This document shows, piece by piece, positions 19,831 through 31,268 of a stretch of DNA of 39,308 nt. The translations under genes and the position numbers were made by a program. Location: assembly GCA_000349905.1 (NCBI GenBank), contig KB722767.1:325817-365124 (forward strand), written 5' to 3'. The first letter of the stretch is position 1, and each line of letters begins with the position of its first letter. The notes beneath the pieces are model-generated. The model ran no database searches and was not told where the DNA came from. It saw nothing but the letters and a program-made list of their open reading frames with translations. The stretch is from Volvariella volvacea V23 (lineage: Eukaryota > Basidiomycota > Agaricomycetes > Agaricales > Pluteaceae).

Positions 19831-20493
19831 TCACAACATATAGATCAATCCGAATGGGAATGCGACCACCGCAGCAATTATCCCCGCTTTTCCAAACCTC
19901 CTGCCATATCTATGTTCCCCAGGGTTGCATGGCAACGTTGAGGAGACGGACTGCGGTGAACGAGTGAACGGTGGGTTCTTGCGGCCTTGCGCATCGGAGT
20001 CCAGTATATGTACCGGAATAGACGCGCGTGTGGAAATAGAGGACGTGTCGCTCATTACTGGTTGGCGACGGCGGGGCTTTTTACCATGGTGGCTTGATTT
20101 GCGGGGGTGATGATGGGGGATAGATAGTAGGTCTCCGTCATGGAGTGGGGGTAGTGTTCCGCCGAGATCAGTGACAGCGGCAAGATCGGACCGTAGGTCA
20201 TCGTCTATTGAGGATGACGACGAAGGACGTGCGGTGCTAACTTGGGTGTTGGAATAAGAGTGGAATGTCTGTCCAGATGTTTGTCTCCAGGATATAGAGG
20301 GTGCCGTTGCTGGTGATAGTAGGACAGACCCGGAGGTGTACGCATTTCGCATTGGAAGGGACATGGTGAAGAATAGGGAGCGGATTGCCCACTCTCGAGT
20401 CGATAGCAAGGTAAGCTGACAATTATCGAACGGGAACTTTTCTCGAGGGACGGTTGTCCCTTTTAACTCACTGCGCGGTAATGCATTAATCAT
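19831..20493 (-). CDS. Hypothetical Ser-rich protein with a C-terminal membrane helix (up to 220 aa)
   Basis: A single uninterrupted minus-strand frame from an ATG at 20493, with an alternative and perhaps better start at 20364 (MSLPMRNAYTS). The body is low-complexity: a Ser run followed by acidic residues (SSSSSIDDD), a His/Lys/Arg-rich stretch (HHHPRKSSHHGKKPRRR), then Ser/Thr-rich DNA-typical disordered sequence. The last 18 residues form a hydrophobic helix after a basic turn (GRRFGKAGIIAAVVAFPFGL), so the protein may be tail-anchored. Just before the TGA there is a GTGAGT at 19831-19836, and a possible 40-nt intron would extend the C-terminus by about 36 residues; the branch site would be very close to the acceptor, so I prefer the unspliced end. 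No family recognised. Confidence 0.5.
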   Translation of the reverse strand: MINALPRSELKGTTVPREKFPFDNCQLTLLSTREWAIRSLFFTMSLPMRNAYTSGSVLLSPATAPSISWRQTSGQTFHSYSNTQVSTARPSSSSSIDDDLRSDLAAVTDLGGTLPPLHDGDLLSIPHHHPRKSSHHGKKPRRRQPVMSDTSSISTRASIPVHILDSDAQGRKNPPFTRSPQSVSSTLPCNPGEHRYGRRFGKAGIIAAVVAFPFGLIYML

Positions 20494-23400
20494 TATCCTC
20501 CCAGGAATCTAAGGCATTACAGAATTGGAAGCACAAACGCGTGGTGCTGTTCCCTAGCTGAGTTATACATACAATTTTACGTTTGGGACCCTGCTCATTT
20601 CCCGATTTGAGTGACAGAAGCACCCTACCTTGTGCGCTGCCTTCTCCGATGGCTCAATTTCTACGCCGCGCTTAGGACTTCGTCCATCTTCCATCTAGAC
20701 GTGTAACTGACGTAGCCGGCCGCTTATTTGACGCCGATATCTAAAGCCATGGATACTGGTTTACGCGACTCAGCACATGAGGAGACAAGGTGCTGGAGGT
20801 ACAGACTTCGGCCTCTATAGTGTTCTTCATTGATCCCTCTTCGCTTACCAAATTTAATGGTCCAGGACTGAGGTAATTCAAAATCTGATTTCCCTATACT
20901 AGTGCTCCCAATCCACTTGAACAGAATTGGTGAAGCCTGCGGCAGTTGCTGCCTGTCACAATACACGTGTTGTGACCGAAGTTATAGTCGAGGCAAACTC
21001 TAATCCGTCAGGTTTTGTCGCTTGCTACGCTCCTTTATCCTTTTCCCGAACCCGTATCAGTGCGAGTTCACCGACTTATCAGTGCCGCATGGTTTTTCAT
21101 CGATGTGTTCTCAGCTACCGCAACAAAAGTACTGCCCGGCTTCGCTAACTTTCTTTCGCGTCCCTGTGGCAGTGGGCCAACCCGAGCGTGACGAGGATGA
21201 TAACCCTTTCTTTCAATGGCCCTTTGTCATGGCATGCACCACGCTGAGATGGACAACATAGGGATGCAGCTAGTGGCGATATGTGGGTTGTAGTGGCTCT
21301 AGGATGACAAACAGATTGGAAAAAAGAGAACACAGATTCAGGACCCAGGTTCTTTGCGAAGGACCGGGATTAAGTCGACCAGGCTCCCCTATCTGCTGAG
21401 GGGAAGGCTCGACAGGGCGGGGTCACGCTCTTCATACAACTCTGCTTGATATGTTCGCTGACAGCTCCACACTTCGGAAGATAGCGACCAAGGAAAGTTG
21501 TAGACAAAGATGGAAAGGAAAGCACTGTGAGTCCATCATGATTGAACACGTTGATCCACCAAGGGTTCGCCTCTCCGATTCTTGGAGTAAAGGAAAAGGG
21601 CCCTCTTCCCGTTCTCTTCCCCTTACTGCTTCTTCCCTAGATACCCCCATAAATGGATTCATTTATAAAACTCGGAAACCGATATCGATTATCCAATTGG
21701 ATCGCTTAGGGCTCGGTCTTTTGAAGCCAAAATACCGATACCGTGCAATTCAACGTCAATAGTCACCATACCTTGCATCTCCGATGCCGCTTTAGTCAGT
21801 AAGTCTTGTAACTCAAATACTTTACCAACCGAAAAAAATGTACCTACAAGACCTCGGATCGATGCCGATGTTCAACTTGCCGCAATCTGCAATAATGCCA
21901 TAATGGTGCTGCGTGCGTCCGCATGTTTGAGAAATTGCCATCGCATCCCTCACTTTTGTCAGTGTCCTTACTAACAACGTCTATCCAGTGGTATATATGC
22001 GGTCATCCATCAAGTCCACGAGTTCTATAGTGGTTACCGATTAGGGTCCAGGTTCACGGAGGCCAAGAATCGCTCGGAACAGATAATTAGTACCCCCATA
22101 ATGCTGGCTTACTACAATATCCACAGCTAGCTTTTTCCACATCCACTGGCCGCATCGACTTTTTCTCTCTCGAGCACTTCCGCTCACATGTGAGTCCTTG
22201 GTACTATACAATGATAGTAAGTCGTCTTGACGCGTGGCTATGCTGAACAAGCTTCATGGGAAGATATTGATGCACAATGCCAACTCCGTAGGCTTTTTTC
22301 CACATATACTCATCGTTATATGATTCCGAGGTCTTGTAGTGCGGCTCAAGTGGCCCTGTGGTGTGTTGGAATCTGTCATCGCTTTTCTGATATCGGGATT
22401 AACCGCATAGGTGTAAGGCCTCCGGGCTGGTAACTTTACCCCTCCATACGAAAAGCACGTGTTGGTTATGATTTTATTGCTGTTTCCGTGTGTCTTGCTG
22501 ATGGATGATGACCGGTCCAGTCCAGGTGATGATCAATACAAGGCTCTACTAACCTCGACCTCAAAACAAACGGCCTCGCTCATCGGTGAAGACAAGTGGG
22601 TTAACGCTGCCGGTACAACCTCCAGCAATTATCACGCTCAAGGAGAAGGTTGGTCAGCAAAAGAATCTCGGGTATACGGACATGATGAGATGACGATCAG
22701 CTGCCCGCCTGTACTTAATGCACTGAGAAGGGGCTTGCTAAATCTTCCCATCTCATTTGTTAAGGCTCTTGGTCATGCGCAATAAGACGCCACAAGCTAC
22801 TCCAGAACACATCATCTCTCGAAGAGCGGCATTAAAGAGAAGGTGTTCTGCCGCTACCAACCCTGTTGGACTTCCTACAGGTCGCTATGTCCGTAATGCG
22901 TTCACATGTCATTTTTGCCCCACGTATGGATCGATAGCCTAATTCGGGATCCGAGCGCTGGTACGTGCAAATCCGTAACGCTTCTTTCCGAGCTTAAGGA
23001 AAATACTCGTCATGAAGTTTAGCATTTGACGGAATAAGGTTCTACGCAACCTCCCGGATTGCTCCCTTGGGTTATCTTCCTAAACTCCTTTGTGTCCACA
23101 TCTCATACACTTCAACTCAGTTTCTATTGTAGGTTCTCACATCTGTAATTGAAGCGTCACATGGCTGTGTCTCAATGCACGTCGCAACCCACTTCACCCT
23201 TCAATTTAGTACCATACTCTGCCTCCCTGAATTGCTATGCAAGCACTTTGCACCCCAAGAACGCGAGCCTCCCGGCGGCAAGTGTAATGCTGTACACCCT
23301 CACTTCATTACTTCATTACTAGGGCATATCCGGATACCTCGGGACGATTGATTGAATATGTGAAGAGAACAAAGGCCCATTCTTGAGGCTATGCCCCCCT

Positions 23401-23506
23401 CGAGCACGAGGCCCAAGGTTGTGTGCTGCGCCAATCCCATTTCTGATGATGAGTTCACCGTCAGTTATGAATGTTCATTATACACACTCGGCGATGAAAT
23501 GTACCC
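20494..23506. other. Long intergenic stretch without a supported gene
   Basis: Short frames on both strands (for example 21451-21762 plus, and 22459-22785 plus, the latter starting on GTG with a hydrophobic first segment) have no motif, paralogue or exon partner. A 53-codon plus frame at 23391-23552 (MPPSSTRPKVVCCANP...) has good-looking composition but no recognisable relative. Confidence 0.4.
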
Positions 23507-24082
23507 ATGGGGACTCGATTCCACGAGGTCGCACATGTACAAACGCGGATAGGCTCCTCGATCAAATTTATGTGTTACTGCGGTGCGTCTTATCTCCCCC
23601 CCTCCTCGCACAATTTCCGGCCATTAGGAACAAGCTTCGTTGGGACAGCCTTGCCACAGGATACTTCGAGCTTTAGTTGCTTCCAAGATAGAGAGAGTAA
23701 AGGGTTTCTTCCGGAGAAGAGTGAGTCTCTTTGCCACGTTTTGTTTCGGGCAGTGAAGTCCTGCTGGTCGGCCTAGCGAGCCCCTCCTTATCTTCGAGGC
23801 TGTAAGGAATGGATACTCATTTCGGACCTTGGAAGCCTTGGCACAAGAGATGTCCAGCGAGTGCGTGCTATCGCGCGACAAGCCCTTAACCCTGTCTACT
23901 TATTTCTGTCAAACCTGGAGAAGCCCCTTCAGGCCCATCACGATACTACTTCGAGCACAAGACCACCGCCAACGCTTTTCAGGCGTTGGTCCCTACCAAG
24001 CAACTCCTTCATGAGAGATCAGCAAGGACCTACTGTATGGGTAGCGGAGATTCAGCGGTTCAGAGTCGCAGGCTTTAGATGA
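23507..24082 (+). other. Long open frame interrupted by a single TAG; possible gene relic
   Basis: One plus-strand frame is open from 23507 to 24082 (about 190 codons) except for a TAG at 23774-23776. The second half reads like real protein (CKEWILISDLGSLG, VRAIARQALNPVYLFLSNLE). A GTGAGT at 23720 and the CTAG around the stop resemble intron ends 57 nt apart, but splicing there shifts the frame. I do not recognise the product; it could equally be chance. It lies just downstream of the hydrolase gene on the other strand. Confidence 0.22.
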
Positions 24083-24187
24083 AGGATAAATAGAATTTGC
24101 GTGAAGTTAAGGTGTAAATATGATACAAATCAAAAAATAATGCTAGAAGGGTTTCGGAGAGATTAGTGTCGGATCCATAGATTTCCT

Positions 24188-25662
24188 CTACAACTGCGAG
24201 ATCCAGCTGGTGATCGCCGCAAAAGTTTGTGGGGCATTTTTGTGGAGATTGGGTGAGTGACCTGTGTTTGGTGGGATGTATGTCGTGAAGGAGGCCACGT
24301 CAGGGAACAGTTCCTGTGTCGAGTCAACCACGTTGGCGAATCCGTCAGCTGGAGCATAGCATCCGTTCTCGCAAAAGATGCTAAAAAGGTGTTTAGATAG
24401 GAGGTAAGTGGAATGTGTTTTGGGATCACATACAAGTCGGGGGTTCCAGTTACAACGAGGACAGGGTTGGTGTAGCCAATGGCCAAACTGCCGTACTGTG
24501 TCAAAAGCTCGCCAGCAGTAACTGTTGCCCTGCTGTTATATGCCTTCTCCAGTACGTCTGCACGTTGTCTCAGCGCTAATGAACTCATACCCGTTGAAGG
24601 AAGTAGACTCACCAGTATGGAACTCGGGGTAGGAGAAGAACACCATCTGGTATCCCCAGCGGCCCTCATTAAGCAGGTAGTTGGAAGGAAGCTGGCCTTG
24701 AAGAGCATTGGTAAGCGCCCACTCGGAGCCATGACGTCGACTTACGGAATGCATTGTATTCAGCGTGCTCGAATCGACCGACCTGGTTCGCGAGCGTAAA
24801 GCCCATAGCAGCTAGCGTGGCGGCAAGCTTTCCGGTGAATGGAGTGAAACCAGTCAAGATCAGCCCGTCGACGATGTTGCCAAACTTGGCTACGAGGTTG
24901 AGTAATTGCAAGCTGGAATGAAGATGAGTATCACGCGCAGTACTGGCAGGTCATTCGACTTCACCTTCCATTGGAGTGGCCGTGACCAAGAACCTTGCTG
25001 AATGTGGCGCCTTCTACACCTTGGCGCAGCCAGTTGACAAGGTACGCCGCAATCTCGACGTTGACAGCGATCTGTGTTTCGCTGAGGCCTTCTGGCTTTT
25101 CCGATTTGCCAACACCTGATTTCCCCGCATGTGATTAGCATCATGATCATGGAGTGTTAGCACAGTGATTACGTACCCAACCTATCATAGAGGAGCACAG
25201 CACGACCTTGACTGGTGGCGTGGGCGACATAGTTGAAGTCTCGGTAGCGAGTTGACCATGGGCCGCCGAAGTCCCAGTAGGAGTGGTCTGCGCCAATACT
25301 TTCAAAGGTGTGAGTCACTGTCACTGCACTGCCGGGATGTGGACAGCTTACCCATGTACAGCAAGCTCAACATCGCCACCATTCTGATAATTGTTGGGCA
25401 GGCACAGCGAGGTCCAGATGGAGTAGGTCGCAGTGAGACGAGACTCTCCTTGGACGACAGCCTGTGTGACGTTGGCGAACTTGATCAAGAGCTCGACGAC
25501 CTCCATGTTGTTGGTTGGAACCTCAAAGTTGAGGATCGGTACGTCGGCGTCGATGGGAACCTCGAGCACTCTGTCTGTGCATCGGTACGGGGGTGCACCT
25601 GGAGGTCGGGCGAAGACAGTTGCTGCCAAAAGCACGGGAGCTAGGAGATAAGAGAGGATCAT
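24188..25662 (-). CDS. Secreted alpha/beta hydrolase, 383 aa
   Basis: Seven exons on the minus strand: 25662-25352, 25298-25177, 25115-24965, 24912-24746, 24696-24613, 24557-24434 and 24380-24188; all six introns are 49-61 nt with GT-AG ends. The product starts with a signal peptide (MILSYLLAPVLLAATVFA). Downstream it has the fold's strand-rich core: LAVHGIGADHSYWDFGG with an oxyanion-hole-like HG, AVLLYDRLGVGKSEKPEGL, the nucleophile elbow GHSNG (Ser192), LTGFTPFTG, and LVVTGTPDFIFCENGC with the likely acid Asp319. The catalytic His361 is in NTGHSPNLH. All three triad members are therefore in the expected order. The substrate cannot be told; esterases, lipases and peptidases share this layout. 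The ATG at 25662 is the only one that gives a signal peptide. A separate transcription unit from its neighbours. Confidence 0.9.
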
Positions 25663-28153
25663 CTTGCCAGAGGAGACCGAGCACAGGTGAATACGACCAC
25701 GACGAAGGTATGGTATTCAGAAATCGCATGGGCTAAAATACGTCCAGAGTCTGCCGTATTAACTCCATATCCAGAGAGGAGAGAAAGCTGTTGCTCTCTT
25801 GCTCGGAGCCATGAGATCGCAAATTGATTGAAGATCCTCGGGTTAAGGAGGCTTTGGAGCGCAATGGAGCCTTGGATGGCTATAACGGATGAGCCAAGTC
25901 CTCAAACCAGAGCGTCATGATCGAGCCGTAAAAGGTGGGACCGCGGTGAGGCTGACTGCCCTGGAAAGCTGGTGGACTACTATAGCAAGAATACTTTGTG
26001 CGGCAGGCAGCGACTTCGGTGTTGTTCACCGCCTCAGCGATCAGGATCTACAGGCGGGAGAAGTGGCCTTGAAGAACCTTCTTGGATTGATTGAACACGG
26101 TGGACGAGATGTCGAGTTTTGCGTTTGGTGGTTGAATTAAAAAACGTGTCGAATTGGGTTTTGCCTTGGCTCGCTGCCCCTCGAGTGCCTCGCGAGCAAT
26201 CCAGAAAGCTGGGCGTACCAATTGCTTACGTATTTCCGACTTGTTAATTCTGCATCAAGGGTCATCACGACTCTGATCTGCATGGATCAGCTGCTAAAAA
26301 TTGATTTGTAACACCTCTGATGGTAAACATCACCACTCAAAGTTGTGGTACCAATCTAGCACTTAGCCATAAAGATTCTCTGCCAGTTTGAAACCGTTGT
26401 CATTGACACTGCTCGCAGCAGTTGACAGCGGAGGCTCCAGAGGTGTCGGGAGTTATATGTCATGTTCCCTGATTGATAGCACCCTCATTCGCGATCGTCT
26501 CTACAGAAATTGGATAGCTAGTTTTGGACATTGGACTAAGTAAAGACGACAGGAAAAATGTTCTTACACACCGTGACATTCCCACCGACGTGCGAGGCTA
26601 AGCACCTTACTTAGAAACGCAAAGGTTTGTTTAATCCAGGGTATGAAGGTACCCTATTGTGCGCGCCTACCCAGCGCTACGCCAGTTTCTCGCAATGGCT
26701 AGGAGTAGAGAGCTTCTGCCACATGGTCCTTGTGTTCGTCCCTGCGGGCGTAGGGCTTCTTCATCTTCTTCATCTCCTTGAGGGGGTTCTCGATTGATAG
26801 GCGGGAGTATGAGCTATGATTGGATGTCTGCAACATAACCAGCCAAATCTTGTCGCCAAGAACACCGAGTCGACAGATTCCCCAAGGCGAGCATCCTATT
26901 AGACTACTATCCCCACAGCAGACGACATGATCCCCCACATAGAGGCTGGCCAATGTAGACATACGCCGTAGGCTGCTGTAGGCTTGGACAGCAATGTGCA
27001 CCTTGAACGAAGGGACACACGCAAGGTAAAAATCCCCGGTCGCGACAAAGTCGGGAGAATTGCAGCAACCTGAGAAGGTGCACCAAACAACGACCTCCCT
27101 GAGATCCTACAGGCCGACCATTCGGGCTTGCCTGTTGGTTACTCAGACTGGTCCGCGGTATGCCACCAATGCTAGAAGTTGCTGAGTTGCAGCGAAGACC
27201 AATTGCCCGGATCAGCTACAACTTATCAGCTCATAGACGCCGCTGACGTACTGCTTCTTAACCCAGAGTCCGTTCCCCACCTCTATGATCATGACGTACT
27301 ACAAGCACCGACATGTCAACAGACGACATAAACTGCCAGCTCTGTACGAAGTAGCTTATACCCTAGATCTGTACGGCCAAGTGTCGGCATTGGATATACA
27401 TAGCAGCAATGAGACACCCAAAATACACTCACTTTGTCTGATTCATTCCAGGCTTGAGCGGGAACTGCGCCCAGGATCAGGGAGTGGATGGAGCTGCCGT
27501 TTCCGGAATGTCACACGCCACCTGTACTATTCCGAGTGCAATCTCGACTGCGTGGGCTTGGGCAGGCTGAACGTCGATAACGCCTCCAATGTCCATCACA
27601 CGTCTGCCAGTACGTCCCAGTTAATTGAAACCCGCCACTTGCTTTCAAGTATGACAGCTCACGGTCAGATGTCGGCTCTGGCTGCCAGCACGCCATGTGA
27701 ACCGTTTGTCTTGGCAAGCCAACATTTGCTTGGCTTTGTGCCGCGATACAAGGCAGGCCCCTTCGTCGTCGACCTTTTGTAGAAGCCTGGTAATAGGACT
27801 CGATAAGTTGTGCGCACACTCGGACTCTCCTTCCAGCGACAGACCAGTGAGCACACTCTGCATTGTCCCACCTCTGAATACCAAGCCCGACGTTCATTCG
27901 TTTGTCAAAAAGACCGAGGTCGGCATACCCCCATCACCAAGAACGATTCCGAACTCCATGCATTGACATCCCAATATTTTATCCCAAGTTTCCAAGCTCC
28001 TTTGTAACCGAGAACGATACCCTTCTCCGTTTACCCCCCGCTCCTTTGTTCCCTCTCACTCCCTTCCACTCCCTTTCTCCATTCGCAATCTCTCACTCTG
28101 GACCACTAGTTTTCCACTTTCCCTTTTTCTTCCACCCCCCGGCTTTCTTCACC
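25663..28153. other. Intergenic region with possible decayed minus-strand coding pieces
   Basis: On the minus strand at about 27105-26699 a frame stays open for some 135 codons with no usable ATG at its start (VVVWCTFSGCC, FYLACVPSFKVHIAVQAYSS, ending KEMKKMKKPYARRDEHKDH). At 27640-27450 another gives RRVMDIGGVIDVQPAQAHAV, IALGIVQVACDIPE and, after a stop, a possible exon end at GTGAGT. They may be remnants of one gene. The plus-strand ORFs at 25889-26140 and 27285-27782 have no motifs. The 140 bp before 28154 are the C/T-rich leader of the aspartic protease gene. Confidence 0.3.
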
Positions 28154-30686
28154 ATGCGAGGCTTGGCTTTAGGCTTATTATATCTTGCCTCCGCCCTCCA
28201 CTCTGCCTTGTCCCTGCAAGTTGACGAGGCCCGACTTAGGGAGCTCACAGCTAAACACATCAAGCGTACAAAATCCGGAATACATTTACCCCTCGTTCGC
28301 TCGGAATCGTCCTCGATAGAAAGACGTGGTTTGACAACTAACATTGGGCTTGGAAACTACATTGACATGTACGTGTTCTTGTCCTTCGCAAGCCCTATCG
28401 CGTCACCTTTTTTTTCCAATGCGCTGGCACCTTCCCTGATCGTTCCTCTGTCGGGTTGACGGGTGCAGAACGTACAATGTCCTCGTAAAAGTAGGGGAGG
28501 TCATTACCCCTGTTGTTCTTGGTATGTTCTCCTGCCTGGCCTGGGCGAACTATCTGTTGACCCAGCTTACGGGATTATAACCACCGCTGTATCACTTTTT
28601 GCTCCCTTGCTTGGTGTATACATCATATCGTACTCTCCCTATCATCATGATAATCAGACACAGGTTCTTCGGACTTGTGGGTCATTTCCGATCGTTGTAC
28701 GACAGGTTGTTCCGAGAGTGCAGATGTGCCTTTATACCCTCAAGATAGCTTTCGCTCGACGGGCCTGGAAGCCCTGCTGCTCTACGGAGATTCTCAGACC
28801 GGGACGTATGCACTAGGTTTAATCGGACAGGATACGGTTGATTTGGCAGGATTGACTTTGCCTGGGCAATACTTTGCTGCCATAAACAGTACGAACACGA
28901 GCATTACACGTACAGGATCGGCAGGTATTTTTGGACTCGGGTTCCCAATCAATAGGTGAGCCCTCGTCTTCTTGACTTCCATTCTCTTCTCTTGGCCAGG
29001 CAATACTATTGGTCCTCCGTTCTCTTTTCCTGTGGGTCCCAGAGCCCTGTGCGCCCAGAGAGCACCCTAAGCTAATACACGTCTTTATCTCTGCTAAATA
29101 CAATACCCATTGCACAGTGGTATCTGGAGCAAAGTGTTCGTAGATCAAAATCTCCAAGTCACTGGGTCCAAGACCGACGAATCACCCTCACCCGCTCTGG
29201 AAGAACGGGACCTCCCTAGACGTTCACCACCGAAATTCCCAGACCTATCTTGGGCGCACTCTGGCTATGGTTCTCGCTTCCCCGACCTCGGATTCATCTC
29301 CAAGTACGGCTCTCGTTCCTCAATCTCGTCCCGGCAAAATCAGGTGACCACCTCGTCGCTGACGAGCGTCATCCTCACGTCCTTTCCCACACTGGGGCCT
29401 CTGCTCTCGCGGCTAGCGACGACCAGCAACCTCGAGTCGCCCATGTTCTCGGTCACCCTCTCCCGGAACACGATCGATATCGGTGGAAACGTCGGAATGC
29501 TCAGCATAGGCGAGTTACCGGGTGAAGTCAACAACGACACCCTGACATGGGTACCGCTGAGGGGGTACAGCGTCGCTGAAGGTGGTCTCCCGGCGCCAAG
29601 GGACTCACCTAACGAGGTTCGTCTTCTTCGCACTCGTCGGCCAATCGCGTCCATCTTGTTACCTCCGCCTCGAGTTCATATCGGTTTTCGTAGATCTATC
29701 CCCTTACCTGGGAAATCCCCATCGATGATGTCTACCTGGATGGCGAGGTACTTCCCAGATCGAACATATCCTCGTCGGATATCGCTCTCACCGCACTCGT
29801 GGACACCGTACGTCTCCGCTCCACTTCTCACTAACACAAACCGATGAAACCACTGCATAGGGCAACTCCTTGATACGAGGACCCGAAGACGTAGTCGACG
29901 AAATAATCCGTCGCATGGGTGGCCCGCGATTTCCGTGTGCGGCGGGACACATCCTGTCCTTCTCGATTGGTGGGAGACTCTTCCCCGTCGATCCCCGAGA
30001 TTTCATCAGACAGGCGTTTGTCGACAACGTCGCCATTTGTCTCCCCACGATCGTGGCGACTGATCCACCGACGGAGCAAGGTCGGGGTTACCGGTATTCA
30101 TGGAGCCTTGGGGACCCTTTCCTGAAGAGGTGAGTTTTTATTCTGGGATAATGGGATTTTTTCAATTCGCTCTTGGTCCTGCTCCTGCTTCTACTTCTCT
30201 TCCACCCTTCCCTGTGATCCGTTCTTCCATCCACCTGGGGGAACCTGTTGGCCCTTGCATCGTGTGGTATTGTGTTGTGTTGTTGCAAAAAGCTGATGGG
30301 GTGCAATTCGATAGCGTTTTGTCAGCGTACTACTACGGAAATATTTCGCATCCGTCGCAGGACCCACCTCGCATGGGATTTTTGTCGACGGTGCCAGACG
30401 ATGCGGCTGATCAGCTCACTCAAGCGATAGACGCTGCCAATGCCGCAGACGGCAACTTTCCACGTTTGTTTTCTCTTTGACTCGCATTTTCGATGGGATG
30501 CTCACGTTCTCTGAAGGTGTATCGGACTTGGCCCCGACTGGACCACCTAGTGTTGCGTCGACCGGGCTGAATGGTATACCAGAAGCATCTGCAATAAGAC
30601 CCGCGCCAAACAGTGAGCGACGAAGCGCTCATTCGACGTGGGCATTGCTTCTCTCCATATTCATTATTCCTATAGTTATCGCTTAA
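28154..30686 (+). CDS. Secreted aspartic protease (peptidase A1), yapsin-like with hydrophobic C-terminus, 588 aa
   Basis: Pepsin-fold endopeptidase. Eight exons: 28154-28368, 28469-28521, 28658-28955, 29118-29616, 29694-29807, 29861-30129, 30315-30463 and 30517-30686. It begins with a signal peptide (MRGLALGLLYLASALHSALS) and a short pro-region ending near ERRGLTTNIGLGNYID. The two catalytic loops are DTGSSDLW (Asp90; its codon is split by intron 2) and ALVDTGNSLIRGP (Asp392). GLEALLLYGDSQTGTYALG carries the flap-region Tyr, and AGIFGLGFPIN the first-lobe end. The C-terminal lobe ends in DPFLKSVLSAYYYGN and MGFLST. A Ser/Pro-rich linker then leads to a final hydrophobic segment (STWALLLSIFIIPIVIA) with nothing after it, which fits a GPI-anchor signal or a membrane tail. 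Introns of 100-185 nt mix with 53-77 nt ones. The donor at 29617 (GTTCGT) and the last one at 30464 (GTTTGT) are weak but required by frame. Confidence 0.93.
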
Positions 30687-31049
30687 GATTATATCTAATC
30701 TTATTTTCACTGTACATTTACCGCGGAATGCATCATCATGGCAATTTTTACAAGGACACGGGGAGAGAAGGAGCGAGAGAGCGAGAGGGCGTGAGAAGAG
30801 AAAAGACAAGAGGCAGAAGGGTGCCATCCTCTTTTAGTATTAAATAGGATGCACCTATATTCTAGATCAAATTTTACGCGAGAACACAGCGGCAAGCAAA
30901 ATGACAAGAAGGACAAAGAGAGAATTAAGAAAATATGAAAAGAACGAGACAGAAAGCTTCCACTTCGGTCTGTTCACTTCGCGCCCAACCACCGTCAAAT
31001 GACGCGAGTTGCCAGCAGAAATGAAGAGAGGGAAGAGAAGATAAGAAAG
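30687..31049. other. Spacer between the protease gene and U2 snRNA
   Basis: 3' flanks of both genes. It contains a purine-rich run (about 30756-30830, gagagaaggagcgagagagc and similar). No gene. Confidence 0.5.
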
Positions 31050-31241
31050 GTCCCCTGACGACACAAGCCGGTGGTGCAATAGCAAGGTCATCGCGTCCCC
31101 AGGTTGCAAGCAGAGCCCAAGGAACTGGGGCGACAAAAATTAGATAACCAAATTAGGAGGCAGTGCCTCCGTAATAGTGGTTAAACTATTAAGAACAGAT
31201 ACTACACTTGATCTAAGCCAAAAGGCCAGAGTGGTAAGGAT
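31050..31241 (-). ncRNA. U2: U2 spliceosomal snRNA
   Basis: On the minus strand the RNA starts near 31241 (atccttaccactctggcc) and carries the universal U2 5' domain: ggccttttggcttagatcaa, then gtgtagtatctgttctt. It includes GUAGUA (31200-31205), which pairs with the intron branch site. Stem-loop IIa/b follows (ggaggcactgcctcc), then the Sm site (aattttt at about 31134-31141), and a 3' stem-loop with the uauugcac loop element typical of U2 loop IV. Total length is near the usual 187-190 nt. The 3' end is approximate. The sequence is a single apparently intact copy, consistent with the many introns in this window. Confidence 0.93.
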
Positions 31242-31260
31242 TCAGAATGTTGGGGCCCGC

Positions 31261-31268
31261 GTTTTATA
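31261..31268 (-). promoter_or_regulatory. TATA box of the U2 snRNA gene
   Basis: tataaaac on the minus strand ends 20 bp upstream of the mapped 5' end of U2, a normal distance for RNA polymerase II snRNA transcription. Confidence 0.6.

Noticed and set aside
27285..27782. 165-codon plus-strand ORF
   Set aside because: No recognisable motif; the opposite strand reads more like protein in several places.
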